Source: Pontederia crassipes
Taxonomy: Eukaryota; Streptophyta; Magnoliopsida; Commelinales; Pontederiaceae
Length of the DNA stretch: 64,000 nt
Assembly: GCA_030549335.1 (NCBI GenBank)
Contig: CM060183.1
Location: 31,380,768-31,444,767 of the forward strand
Reading direction: 5' to 3'
The stretch's first letter is position 1. Every line of letters starts with the position of its first letter. The translations under genes were made by a program, and so were the position numbers. Positions 33,030 to 46,100 of the stretch are shown here, one piece after another. The notes beneath the pieces were generated by a model. It ran no database searches and was not told the origin of the DNA. It was given only the letters and a program-made list of their open reading frames with translations.

Positions 33030-34810
33030 TTATGCGTAAAATGATGTAGCAAAATAAAATCGTTAGCAAGTGCATTAGTCACTCAAGTAATATAAAAGAT
33101 AGGAGTAAGAGTGTCGAACTCATGAGAAATATTATTAATTTAATATCTGAAACTATAAATTAATAAGAGAAAAAATATGAAATTTTAGAAAATAGGTTTT
33201 GTAATTATAAAATAAAATAAGAAAAATAAGATGATAATAAGATAAGATAATGGTGTTGAAGTTAAGCTTTATGATGAAAAGATATCAGGATAAATATTTG
33301 AATCATAAAAGATAAATTTAATATTTAAAAATAGATTAGAGTCTCCCTAAAGTAATCTAACATAATTAACTTGTGACCTCCACGATTGGCATCTCTCAAC
33401 CTAAGCACGTAAAACTATCTTAATTAAATAATAATTGAAGTCTTCACAACTAACATCCCATCAAATTATATTAAAATTAAGATGCATTAAATTATATTCT
33501 CTAGACTATTAATCACTCCGACTAGTGTAAATTAACAGACCATACAAACTTAATTCTTCACACACTAGTTATCAAATTTATGTCAATTATTAATTTCAAA
33601 TAAAATTAATTAATTTAATTAATGAATTCTGAAATCAGATAGTCAACAAACTGGTAATTACTCACCTTAGAAATCCAAATAATTAAATTAAAAGCACTAA
33701 AAACAATTGATAATTGATCAGAAAGGATTAAAACAAATAAAATAGGATCCAAATAGTTTCCTTCAATTAAAAATCTCCTAAAATAATAATCCTACAAATA
33801 TGGAGTTCATCCTAAAAATTTTGAAGAGATAATAAAATATAAATAATAAAAATCGAAAGAATTACACCCAAGACAAAAGTAGAGATCTTAAATCTGGGCA
33901 GATAATCGACAGCCTCTCGGCTTGATAAGAGTCGCGATCAACCTTCCACCGTCGCACATCTCTCCTCTTGGTCATAGTCTGCAAAGCTCATGACTCGCCG
34001 TAGAAGAAAATCACACTTCAAAGCACGAGTTGGATTGATGGTTTTGTTGTCATTTATAGATGAGAATAGTCTTCATGTTGATTATGGTCATAAATCCTAC
34101 GGCTGGATTTAAATTCACCAGATAAAAATTGATACGGTCTCAGCCAAAATGATAAGTTCTTTTAATCATTACGCCCAAAATGATAAACTCTTCTTATCTT
34201 TACTCCCTTCTTCTAATCTCGACCAAAACGATAAGTCATTTCTTCTAATCTCGGCTAAAATGATAAGTCCCTTCTTCTAATCTTGGACAAAACGATGAGT
34301 CCCTTCAATCATTACACCCAAAGACCAATAAGTTTCGGCCATGTATGATGGATTCATATTACGCCCACAAAATCAACTTGCAAATCTTTTACCCCCAAGG
34401 ACGTTGACGTAAGATTTATCGTGATAACTCAATTTTTACACCCTTAGTATGATCAACTCGGGTGATAAGATCTTGGGGTAAGGATTCACACCTATTTTGC
34501 CCAACACCTCCTTGTGATGTGGATTACGGCCGAAAACAATTTTGCAATTATCTTTTACGCCCAAAGGTTCTAAATGATATCCAAATTTGATTTTACCCCT
34601 TAATTCATCCGTTAATTTGGCTTACCTGCAAAATAATTATAAAAATTAAGTAAATTTCTCCATAGTTAAAATATTCAAAGTATTAATAATCAATATCAAT
34701 AAATCCAAAATTATGATTAAAATTTATCTAAAATGATGCATGCCATGATCAAATTATAGAAAAAATAATTTAAATAATAAAGTAAAATATGTTATATTCT
34801 GCATGCATCA
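33030..34810 (-). mobile_element. Solo LTR, 1781 bp, with 5-bp target duplication
   Basis: Flanked by the direct repeat ATTGC (33025-33029 and 34811-34815). Block A has the uninterrupted sequence at about 9955-9965. On the minus strand it starts TGATGCATGC and ends ACGCATAA, a near-perfect short inverted terminal repeat. A TATAAATG box lies near 34052-34059 and the segment resembles the LTR-like segments at 23.4-25.0 and 30.9-32.4 kb. There is no internal region: the product of LTR-LTR recombination. Confidence 0.8.
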
Positions 34811-36424
34811 ATTGCCCACTCCTATTAGAAGTTCAATCATGAATGGCTTAGGACCGAATTGAGACTTAAATCGACACCGATCAGAGGTCACCTAATGTTG
34901 GTTCCCTCGAGCCACCTTTAGGTGGAACTAATCATTATTCACATGTTTTTTTTTACTTTTTTATGTGACGTTTCTTTTTGTAAATATATTTTTCTTTTAG
35001 AATTTTCTGTCTTTTATATTTCCCACATAAAATATTATATTTATTACACATAATATATTTATTATAAAAGTATTTATTTAATATTAATATTAATATTTTA
35101 TATTTTTTCAAATTATCATGATATTTCGCATCTAACTCTAAATTACGAACTTATCTTATTATATTTTTCACTTTAATTCTTCCATTTGATTCTTTTAACT
35201 TTTCTATTTTTTTATTTTTTTTCCTACTTATGAAAACATTAAAATATCATTCCCTCTCTTTTAATGTTTAAAAAATAATATATAACAAATAATATAAAGG
35301 ACTAAAAATATTTATATAATATATAACATTTATATTATAATATATAATAAAATGTTAAAAAAACTCCCAATCTCTATCAGGTTGCCTCGTCAACACCGAC
35401 TGGAGAGGCGGGGGCGACACCCTCTCCCTCTATCCCTCCGAGTTTTGCCAACACCCACGGAAGAGGAGGTTCAAGCTCACCGGCCCGACCACGGAGACTA
35501 CCAACTCTCCACCCTTCCACACATGGCCTCGATCGTTGCAAGGTAAGTAGTAAAAAGGTTTATGTAATTAGATGAAATGACTAAAGTGAAAAATATAAGA
35601 AAAGTTCATAATTTATGATTAGATGTAAAAATTTATGATAATTTAGAAGAGGTTTAAAGAAATAACCTTTGATATTATTTATTATTTATCATTTTGAGTA
35701 AAAAATTAGTAGTTTTTAATATAATTTATTAAAAAAATAATCTATCATATTTTAATAAAATATTTTTACCAAATTTTTAAGCAACAGTTTTAATCTATAC
35801 TCAGTATTTATTAATTAATAAAATTATATATTATACATATAACTCCTATATTCGTTTACACACCCACTAAATTCAATTTATCACATAAAATTTTAATTTC
35901 TCATTATTACATTCTATTTCATCTAAACACAAACTCATTCACGCACACTCATTCTTCATATAGTTTTTTGTTCGGATCCTTGGAAAATTTATATGAGCAT
36001 TCACTTATAGGAATTAGAGATTTATACATTAATATTTAAAAAATATAACACTTATTTCGTGATAAATAATAAATCAATTTTGCAGTGCAAGAATGTCTTT
36101 TATTTTTATTTTTGCAAACCAGATGAATTTTAAGTCAGAGTAGGATAAAAAATATTATTAACAAATATATTAGAAAAAATTGTTTTGAGTGCCGCACCTC
36201 TCACTTTGAATTTGAAGCGCTAGAGGTAATCACTTTTACAAAGCTAAAAAGCAAACTTTTCCAAAGCTATGCACTCAACTTTCGCTTTCAAAACCACAAT
36301 ATTCAGGTCGCCCGACATTATGCGTTCAACTAGATTGCCCGCAATGTTAGTCCACTTTGCAACCTCACGACGATGTGCAATTTAATTTTTCATGCTGGAG
36401 CGTGTCTTAAGCAAATCCGCAATC
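34811..36424. other. AT-rich intergenic DNA of block B
   Basis: No genes. It aligns with about 9965-11815 of block A minus the MITE there. The right end carries the 8-bp hAT target sequence. Confidence 0.5.
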
Positions 36425-39400
36425 AAAAAACGGGATGTGTCGTGTCGTGCCCGTGCCGATCAACTCGTGTTTGACCTTGCCGCGGGCCGTGTTGTGCCGA
36501 CACGATCCGTTCTCAAAACGGGCCGTGTCGTGCAAAATGGACCATTTTCGACTCCGACACGGTCTAGGCCCGGCCGGGTCGGGTCTGACGGCCCATTATT
36601 TTTTCAATTTCAACTTTTAAATAATAAAATAAATTTAATTATTAAATTATTATAGAATAGAGTATAATGAGTATTATTATTTATTCTATAATATACAATT
36701 GATAATAACTATATAGTTAAAATTTCAAATACATTAAGTCCTTAATTTATAATTATTAAGTAAATAAATTTGTAAAATGATTAATTGATATTTGAGTAAT
36801 AACTAATAAGTTATAACTTTATATATAAAAGTAATTGGTAAGTATTTAATAAATATATATTAGTAATTAATAATATTCTACCCAAAGTGAGGGTGAGAGT
36901 TGGAGAGAGAGAATATAATATATAGTACATTAGTACTACTGTACTACATTATATATCAATATAATTTATTGTATAATGCATAAGTAGTATAAATAATTAG
37001 GTACTTAGGTAGTATACTACTATACTATAGATAATTAAGTACTAATTTATTATATAGTAAAAATAGTAATGGACACCGAGATTAACGTGGTTCGGCTATT
37101 TTAGCCTATGTCCACAAGAGTTCTAATGTTTTATTATTATTGATTATTATGAAATAATCAATAAATGTAAAATTACAAAAAAATAAAAATTACTTCTTGT
37201 ACATATAATTATTTTATGAAGAATTATAAGCGGATGAGACATCCATTTCATCATCATCTTCTATGTATGGTAATATGGATTCTTGACATTGTGTTCGAGT
37301 ATCTGCATCAAACTAATCTTTTAATAATATACAAATCTCCATCGACTTAGAGCTCATTCTATTTCTTCTCTCGTCCAAAATTCTGAAACCTGTAGAAAAA
37401 CATTATTCTAGTGTCACTGTAGACATCGGAATAGCTAAAAGATCTTGAGCTAAGGCGGAGAGAATTGGATACGTATGACCATTTAATCTCCGCTAAGTCA
37501 AGACATCGATTTCACTATCACATTCATTTGGATGTGATAAGTAATCTTGTAGTTCATTATACAAATGGACAGCTGAATTGGATGAACCTTCATCCGAGCC
37601 CCTTGATGTGCCCCCCAATAGAAGACATGAATCTAGAAAATGATCTATTATTGGAAGGTCTGGGTGCTACTGATGGACGTGATGAAGATGCTTGCTCTCT
37701 ACGTACACCAAATTTTATTTCACAAATATTATATAAGTTATTTATTATATTTTTGTAATCATGATTTGGATTAATAAAACTGTCAGTTTGCTATTCTGAA
37801 TGACTTCTTATATATTGTTCGAGAAAATAATTTTTAATTTCTCTGGTGTACCATTTAAGATCGAATCCTTTAAATTTAGGATCTATCATCATTGCTAAAA
37901 TTCTTATGAGAGGCAAATTATTTCAATATTCTAAAAATTTTGATTCCATCAAATAAATTATTTCAGAAAAATTATTTGATAATTTACGTTTTTCATTAAA
38001 TGAACTTGTCATTTCATGAAGTTAATTAATTATTAAATGTGAAGTAGGAGAATAAATGGCAGATAACTCTAAAGTAGCATTATAAAAAACTTGTAACAAT
38101 TCCATAACTGCATTAGCAACATCCCATTCTGAATCAGTAATTCGAACTGCTGGACATTGAATCACAGTTAAAATATAATTATCGAGTGCATGTCTAAATG
38201 GAATACATAATTTAAGCATGTCGTAAGTACTATTCCATCTCGTAGACACATCAGTGTTTAATTTTCTATAAGGAATATTATAACGATGACAAATTTCTTT
38301 AAATGTTTGTCTCCTAGGTCCAGAGTGACGTAGATTTACAATAACTGCTCTAAGAGTTTCAAGTACTCTAACAACTACCTTTAATCCTTTTTTAACACAC
38401 AAATTAATAATATGACATGCACATCTTTGATGAAAAAGAATTCCATTTAAAGGGGGATTTAATCTTTGAATTAAAAATTGTGCAGCGGAATTATTAGCAT
38501 TTGCATTGTCAAGAGTAAGACATAAAATTTTCTCTTTAAGACCATATTCGTTAATTACTTTTTCTATCACGTTGGCAATTTGCAAATCATTATGAGGATG
38601 CTCAATTTCTTTAAACGCAATAATTCTTTTTTGCACTATCCAATTTGTATCAATCCAATGAACTGTAACACATAAGAAACCATCACCATTTAAAGAAGTT
38701 CATATGTCACTAGTCAAACTATATATGAATTTAGAATTTAAAAAATAATTAATTAGTTCATTTTTCTTCTTACGATATAATTTAATCGAATCTTCTTTAA
38801 CAGTTTTTCTACTAACATTTCGAAAGGCACCTTGTACATAATTTTATTGATAATATAAAAATTTTTCATCTTCGACAAATGTGTAAGGCATTTATGCATG
38901 TATAACATATCTTGCTAAATCTTCACGCATATTTTCTTGATTATAAGCAAATAAAGAGCTCTCGGCAGTACCACGATCGGGTGCAACTAGTTGAGTCTAT
39001 TGCGGTAATTGACCCGCTAAAAATTGTTTCCTAGCAGTTATAGGATGCGATTTCAAATGTCGTTTTAAACTACCTGTGCCCGAAGAAGAGGCGGCAACAT
39101 AACTAGCCTTGCAAATTTTACAAATAGCTTTATCTTTTTTTGGATCATTTTCATCTATAATTTTTTCAAAATAATTCCAAACTTCACTAGTTAACTTTGA
39201 TGTTCTTCTTTTTTTACCTATTATCTCACCTTGCGCGGGAGCATATGAGCTTGATGGACCTGGAGGTGTCGCTGTCGCAGTTGCACAATCTCCTTCGAAA
39301 CCTGCAGAACTTGAAGCAATATTAAGATTAGGAATGACAGGAAGATTAACATATGTAGTTGGAGTAATTGGGCAGTTAGTTGATGGCGTCATAGTTTCCA

Positions 39401-40349
39401 TATAACCCGACGAATCGCCACTTAGTTGTGCTGATAAAGAATTAGAATCACCACTACTATTAGTATTATATGATGTACCATATGGATATGTAGGTAGTGG
39501 TCCATAAGGTGAATAAGCAGCAAAATCACCATATAGACGAAAGGGATCTCGCGGGTCCATTATGCAATTATATATAAGAAATTAAGAGTGAATAACAATA
39601 TAAAAATACTACTAAATAAATATTACAATATAAATATAAATTAAAAGTGAGAGAATTTGAGAGCAGAGCACGAATGGAGAGAAGAAAAATGCAGAAAAAC
39701 TAAGTCACTCAGTGTGAGAGAGGCAGAGAGAATCATAAAAAGCACTATGGAAGATTGGAAGACTTGAAAGTAGAAAAATTTTCAAGTGGAGAACGAATGA
39801 AATCGGTTGCGCCTTTTATAGGCGGTGGAATGGAATAAAAATACTCCAACACGGCCCGGGTTGAATCTAACACGGTCCGTGTTGAACCTTTTGACCGTGT
39901 AGTCCGTGTTTGTGTTGTCAAATTACGAATCTCGTTTAAAAATAAAAAAATGGGTTGTGTTTGATCAGCGCGGCCGTATTGAAGTTTCAAATGACCGTGG
40001 ACCGTTGTCCTCTTCTAAACATGGACCGTGTTAGGGCACACACAGTCCATGTTGGAGTACAAATACGACATCCGACGCGTCTCGTATCGAAGTGTGCGGA
40101 CCATGCTTGTATTACACAGTCCGTGTTTGAATGTTAAAAAAATAACCCGTGCCAAAATGGGTCATGTCGTGCTGGGTCCGTGTTCACCGTGCCTGGATCG
40201 TGTCATGCCAACAGTGCGAATGACCGACCCGGCACGGTATGGCACGACATGGCCCATTTTTTTGTGCGTGGGCTGTGTTCGTGCCGAACCGGGCCAGCAC
40301 GGATTTTAAGCGGGCCGGATCATGCGGCCCGCCCGAAATTCCATCTTTA
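36425..40349 (-). mobile_element. hAT transposon, decayed, 3.9 kb
   Basis: Flanked by 8-bp repeats CCGCAATC (36417-36424) and CCCCAATC (40350-40357); block A has a single CCCCAATC at the same place (about 11798). The right end read inward is TAAAGATGGAATTTCGGG; the left end is shortened to AAAAAACGGG. Subterminal regions on both sides are full of CGTGTCGTGCC / GGCACGG words. It holds a hAT transposase pseudogene on the minus strand. It inserted after the segmental duplication. Confidence 0.88.
37205..39560 (-). pseudogene. hAT transposase (BED-finger, RNase-H-like, C-terminal dimerisation), broken
   Basis: Minus strand. The N-terminal ORF from ATG 39560 (187 codons) ends with a BED zinc finger: the W-x-YF-x-KI start, CKIC, and HLKSH. 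The frame continues past a stop at 38997-38999 and further stops. An open 204-codon stretch (38636-38022) holds the catalytic-domain signature, including LTLDNANAN, CACHIINL and TRWNSTYDML. The C-terminus (37560-37205) reads ELQDYL, YPILSALAQDLLAIP and LDERRNRM, the dimerisation region, with three more stops. About nine stops overall, no large deletion evident. It can no longer make an active transposase. Confidence 0.88.
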
Positions 40350-40357
40350 CCCCAATC

Positions 40358-40640
40358 CCACTCGTCATGTTGATGCAAGGAAAACAAAAAATATTATTAT
40401 TAGGTTTTTAGTTGCTTTTATATAAAAAAAGCATAGTAGTTTTTTTCCCAAAGAAAAGTATATTAGCTAAAACGTTTATTTTTTTCATCACAATAATATG
40501 CTTATGTTATCAACATTCACACGTATATAGGTGAGATGAAATGATAAGTGATTTTTACTCATTTAATCAATACTCATCGCCAGACATATAATACAGGATG
40601 ATCTTATTAAAATAATTAAACTCAAAAAGCATTAACATAT
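40358..40640. other. Block B intergenic DNA between two elements
   Basis: Matches 11800-12180 of block A (ATGTTGATGCAAGGAAAAC shared). No gene. Confidence 0.6.
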
Positions 40641-42648
40641 ATTATTATTAGGATATAATGGGTCCTCCCCCGGGGTGAGGACCACCCTCCCCCACAATCC
40701 GGCGGGCGCTTTTTCTTATGCCAGTTCAGTGGTAAAAAGATGTTTTTTTTTTCTTTTTTTGTTCAACCTTTTTTTTTCCCCAACAATCTTCCCCTCATCC
40801 CTACCCTCATTTCCTTCCTAGCCGCGCAACCCTCGTCCCTCGCGACGATCGGCCCGCACCACACCGTCGTCCATCCCTTGTCCTCCCTCGCGACGATCGG
40901 CCTGCACTGCACCGTTGTGCGACGCTCGTCCTCCCTTGTCATGATCGACCCGCACCGCAACGTCGAGCAACGCTCGTCGCACCGCCGCCGCAGCAAGTCT
41001 TATCAAAGGCGCACCGCCACCGCGAGGTCAGACACCCCAAACTCGTCGCCGCCGCCACCGCGAGTCTTCCTTCTCAAAGTCGCCGCCGCTGCCGCGAGGT
41101 CGGACGTCATGAGTTCTGACATCTTTGACGTGAGATCGCAGCCTCCTGCCGCCCGCCACCGCCCGTGCCCTAGGTCGAGATCGCCGTGCAACCTAGCTCT
41201 TCCTTCCCGCGAGCTTGCCCCGCATTCTTCTTTCTTCGACACGAGATCGCAATCGCCGCCCGTGCCCTAGGTCGAGATCACCTGTTCTTCCTTCTCAATG
41301 TCTCAAGGTCGCTGCTGCCGTGCCGCGAGGTTGTCCCCGCTGCCGCTGCCTGTGATTCTGTCAATGTCCGATATGTGATTGTGTAAAATTTTTACATGTT
41401 GGAAATGTCAATGTGTGACACAGTTGATTTGTAATTTGTCTATGTGATTGATTTTATGAATGTTGATCTGTAATTACATGTGCCGATGATTCTGTGATTT
41501 TGTAAATTTATGTGTTGTAAATGTCGATTATGTTGTAATAGAGAATTAACACATTTGTAACTTTTGGTTTCAAAAAATTAGATAACTAGTGCAAAGATCA
41601 CGTAATCCAGTGATAAATTCAACAAGTGATACATTGAAGTTTCACAAATAATCTTCCATACATCATCAGATGCAATTCAAAGAACAAAAAAACATCAAAA
41701 TGCCAACTGAAATTTCATCATCAAATTAGCTTGTTCTCCATCATATGGTGGCTGCGGCGTCCTAGCTCACGGCGGCGGCGACGACGACCTCATGGTGGAA
41801 AAACTCCTAACTCGCGGTGGCGGCGGCAGCGTCCTAGCTCACGGCGGCGGCGACGACCTCATGGCGGAATAACTCCTAACTCGTGGCAGCGACGAAGAAC
41901 TCGCGACAGCAACAAGCGACAGCGGCGATGACCTTGCGCGTCGGCAAATGACGGCGGAGAGCGACAACGGACGGCAACGATCTCGCACTGGAAAGACGAC
42001 GAGGAGGGTTGCGCGGCAGCGGAAGACGACGGTTGCGCTGAACATGAAGCAAACAAGGAACCAGATGATAGGCGGGGAAGCAGACGTCGACGGAGAAGCA
42101 GGCTGGGAAGCATAACTCGACGAAAACAAGTGTCGCGGCGGGGAAGCAGGCATCGACGGAGAAACAAATCCGACGGGGAAGCAGGCATCATAGTGGTGAA
42201 GCGCGTCGACGAAGAAGCATATCTCGACGGGAAAGCAGGCATCGCGGCGGGGAAGCAGATCCGGCGAGGAAGCAAACGATCGGCGGCGAGGAAGCAGACA
42301 TCACAGCGGGGGAGCAGGCCCTGCGGCGGGGAAACCAAAGATCGGCGACAGGGATACACTGGTCGATACGGTGAAGCAGGAGATCCGACAAGGGACGCAG
42401 GAGATATGGCGATGGGGAAGCATGGTGAAGACGAAGACGAAGAGCACGTGATGGTGTGAGGCGAGGAAGAAATTAAAAGACAAAGAGCAAATAGAAAGAC
42501 TCCATATTCCAAGCAGTCTTTTTTATTTTCGTGGATCGCTCTTTTTGGTTAAAGAGACGCAAAAAGAGGCGTCCGTCGGATGGACGCGGATGGGGAGAGA
42601 TGATCCTTCCCATGTAAGGGGGAGGACCCATTAAATCCTTATTATTAC
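40641..42648. mobile_element. GC-rich terminal-inverted-repeat element (Mutator-like), about 2 kb
   Basis: The ends form an inverted repeat of about 30 bp, sharing GGGTCCTCCCCC plus AT-rich outer bases (left 40641-40671, right 42618-42648). The interior is GC-rich with several sets of degenerate tandem repeats and only low-complexity open frames (Arg/Ser/Pro-rich). There is no transposase. The block A counterpart (12265-13775) is at the same site, so the insertion is older than the duplication. I cannot define a target duplication, so class membership is a guess. Confidence 0.6.
40840..42370 (+). repeat. Three sets of degenerate tandem repeats in the GC-rich element
   Basis: Set 1, about 40843-40990: three units sharing CGACGATCGGCC and CACCGTCGT. 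Set 2, 41755-41885: two long units sharing TCCTAGCTCACGGCGGCGG. Set 3, 42060-42370: more than ten 18-24 bp units of the type CGGCGGGGAAGCAGGCATC. They explain the overlapping ORFs on both strands here. Confidence 0.7.
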
Positions 42649-43115
42649 TATTGTGTTTTTTATGTATATAGTTTTATCACAATTCAACTCGATATTTTTT
42701 GCCTTGAGAAGTCAGGCCTCGAGATTTGACTGGCAACACAAAAAAGGCAAAAAATATCAATCCCCCATCTTCAACTATTCTAGAGAAATGCCGGGGCACG
42801 CATCAGAAAAAGATCAAATCAAACTCTTATAGGCGCAAAAATACAGATGATGACACATATTTTATGAGTTTACGTCAGATATCATCTCTCTCCGCACAGA
42901 CACAACCCAAGACATAATGAAGCCTTCCGCCTTCTTCTTTGACCGTAATGGAGTTGAGATATCGCAACCTTTAAGAAGACGACGCTCGTCAAGTAGCAGC
43001 GCTTGCGGTCTCACGTACGTCGAGCAGGGAAGTGAACTCCCCCCGCACGCAACGCATCTCAATAATTACTCGGCGTGCGCCGTCGGCCAAAAACGTCGAC
43101 GGGACGAGAGGATCC
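42649..43115 (+). promoter_or_regulatory. Upstream region and 5' leader of WSD gene 3
   Basis: Similar to 13790-14030 and 15400-15610 upstream of gene 2. The leader carries upstream ATGs: 42917 opens a 121-codon frame that overlaps the true start out of frame, and the ATG equivalent to 15428 gives a very short uORF here (9 codons). No unambiguous TATA box. Confidence 0.45.
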
Positions 43116-46100
43116 ATGGGGCTGAAGGAGGACGAGCTGCTCGCCAGGCTCGGGACGCTCACGGTGAAGACCGGAAGGAGGTTTCCGCCCCCGGCCTCCG
43201 AGGGGCTGACGGCGGCGGAAATCAAAGCAGAAAAGGAGGAGAGGGAAGAAGGAGGAGGAGGAGGAGGAGAAGAAGAAGATGAACCGGTGAGCCCGGCGGC
43301 GCGGCTGTTCCACGAGCCCGACTTCAACTGCCACATCGTCTCGGTGGTGGGGATCGGGACGCGCATCGACGTCGACGTCCTCAAGTCCGGCCTCCAGTCC
43401 ACGCTCGCCCGCCATCCCCGTTTCTCCAGCATCCCGGTAGTGGCCTCTGTTCTTCTTCCCCCTTTTTTTCAACTTTTTTCCTTGTTATAAGAGGTCAAGA
43501 ATTAATTCGACGAATATTTTTTTATTTTATTTGCATTACGCAATTAGATTCCATTTTCTGCATTTTTCTATTTCAATTCACCATCTGTTGTTTTTTTTTT
43601 TTCATTCCATTGGATGGACTGTTTTACCACACAAAGAGAGGTTTATGGATTAGTACTAGAAAGGAGTACTTTTAAACAGATGAATAATTTAATTGAGCGT
43701 GAAGAAAATTAGGTGGTGGTTTTGACTGCATTCGTCCTCTGTTAGATCCAGAGTTCCTCAATTTAATTGGGAGATTTTTCATTTTCTATTTGCATCAAGA
43801 TTTGAATTCGAATGGTCGGAATGGATACAACTTCATGTTATTAGTTGATTAATAATCTGTGCCGCTAGTCAAGGATAGGTTTTTGTCACTGATAAAAATA
43901 AGGTTGTCATGATGTTTACTTTTTTTATTCAGTGTTATCATGGCATGCAGCTTTTGTTATTTAAGGTGGGGACAAGATGGGGACACCAGAAAAATTCACT
44001 CCAAAATTTTCATGTATAGTATATAATATTCAACTATTCAAGTTGGTGCTAGATTTTGCAATAGGATGCATCAGGCATGAGATGTAGATTTCATCTCATG
44101 TTTTAAGTTTTAACCAACTTGAATTATAAGTTTTGTTTTTTTCAACTCCAAGGCTCTTGACAAATTTTCCATGGTCAAGCTTAGATTTCCTTTTTGACGA
44201 CCTCTGTCATCGTTATCAAGGATTGTGGTAGGTGTATAAGTCTATCATAGTTCAATTTCATAGAACAAAGAACAAGTTTTACTTTGAAATTAATTTGATA
44301 TGTTTGTTCGATAGTAAAATAAGTGTGATGCATAATGATGACTTATCATGTTTGTAATTTGTATTCATGACTATTTTAACGTTATATTATCATTTTTACA
44401 ATAATAGTTTTTGCCATAATAATGTCAATTTTTCAATATATTACGAATTTTCAAACTCGCAGGTCTTGGAGAATAAAGAAGAAAAAGCGGCAAGGTGGGT
44501 GAAGACGAAGGTGTCCATCGACGACCACGTCATCATCCCTGACCTCGACCCCGTCGCCATCTCCACCTCCCCGGACCGCCTGGTGGAGGACTACGCCTCC
44601 TCCCTCAACCGCTCGCCCATGGACGCCTCCCGCCCCCTCTGGGAGTTCCACGTCCTCAACTTCCCCACCTCCCGCGCCGCCGCCGTCCTCGTCCTCCGCA
44701 TCCACCACTCCCTCGGCGACGGCATCTCCCTAACCTCCCTCCTCCTCGCCTGCACCCGCAAGGTCTCCGACCCGACCTCCCTCCCCAGCCTCCCGGCCTC
44801 CCGGCGCCCGCGCGCCGCCCGGCTCGAGCCGGGGCCGCTCACGTTCCTCCTGTGGCTCGGCGCGTTTCTCATCCTCGCTTGGCACACGCTGCTCGACGTC
44901 GTCCTCTTCATCGCCACCTCCACCTTCCTGAAGGACACCTGGACCCCTGTCAAGGGCTCGGCGGGCGTCGCGCGGCGCCCCAAGCGGTTCGTGCACCGCA
45001 TTGTCAGCCTCGACGACATCAAGGACATCAAGGACGCCGCCAATTGTGTAAGTGTTTGCGCACGGTTCAGCGTCGCCTTCGTTGTAGTCGAGAAGTGACT
45101 GACGGCATTCGTTGTTTTTTTGCTTGCAGACTGTAAACGATGTGTTGATAGGCGTGACATCTGCGGCTCTCACTCGCTACATTGATCGCAAATACCGTAA
45201 GTGTTACCAAGATGATCTCTTTAGGCAATTATGTTACTGCTAAATCTTCCATATCATATCAGCTGGTTGGCTTCGATAAAAACTAATGATTGAATATTCT
45301 CTCTTTAAACTTTAGATGATAGTGGTGGCGATAATAAAAAGAAGCAACTTCAGGGAAACATTTGACTTCGATAAAAATAAATAATTGAATATTCTCTGTT
45401 TAAACTTTAGGTGATAGTGGTGGCGATAATAAAAGGAAGCAACTACAGAGAAACATTCGACTTCGATCGACGTTGCTTGTTAACATCAGACCCGCAACGA
45501 AACTGCATGTAAGTTTATTTGTGTGCTCTTTGAACTTTAGGTCAACAAGTGAAATACTTAATGGCGCGTATTTGGCACGCTGTTTGCTTTCTGAAAAAAG
45601 AATACAAAACCTTGTTCGTGATCAGGCATTGTCTGAGCTAATGGAGGGCAAGTTGAATACGGGAGTCAAGTGGGGAAATTGGCTTGGCTATTCCATCATA
45701 CCCTTTTCCATTGCTAAATACGAGGACCCTCTCGAGTACGTTCGCAGGGGGAAAGCCATTGCGGATAGAAAGAAGAAATCTTTGGAAGCAATCTTCACAT
45801 ACAAAAGTGGTGTTTTAATTGTCAAATGCTTTGGCATGAAAGTAAGACCTACTATTTTACAGTATCTAATCTTCTTTGCTTATCTACCTTCATTTAGAAA
45901 GGATCTAACTCAGTCCTGGCTTCACAAACTATATCGTGTTGCAACATCTGATAATTAAGTTGATGTCTCTTTCATAAAAAAAACAGGTGGCAGCTGCCCT
46001 GTGTAAACGAATGCTTTTGAACACGACGTTTTCCTTCTCAAATATTGTCGGACCAGCCGACGAGATTGGATTTTATGGGCATCCAATTGTATATCTTGCA

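Larger units (their letters stand above)
32408..42900. repeat. Intergenic block B of the segmental duplication (pairs with 9148-15350)
   Basis: Homologous to block A in the same order, upstream of WSD gene 3. It is interrupted by a solo LTR (33030-34810) and a hAT transposon (36425-40349), and shares an ancestral inverted-repeat element (40641-42648) with block A. It lacks the hAT MITEs of block A at their exact sites. Confidence 0.85.

Noticed and set aside
40740-42512. Long overlapping ORFs (up to 217 codons) on both strands
   Set aside because: Produced by tandem GC-rich repeats in the 40641-42648 element; no recognisable domain, and opposite frames are equally open.
45473-45958. 161-codon ORF as a separate gene
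   Set aside because: It is exon 4, the open intron 4, exon 5 and part of intron 5 of WSD gene 3 read together.
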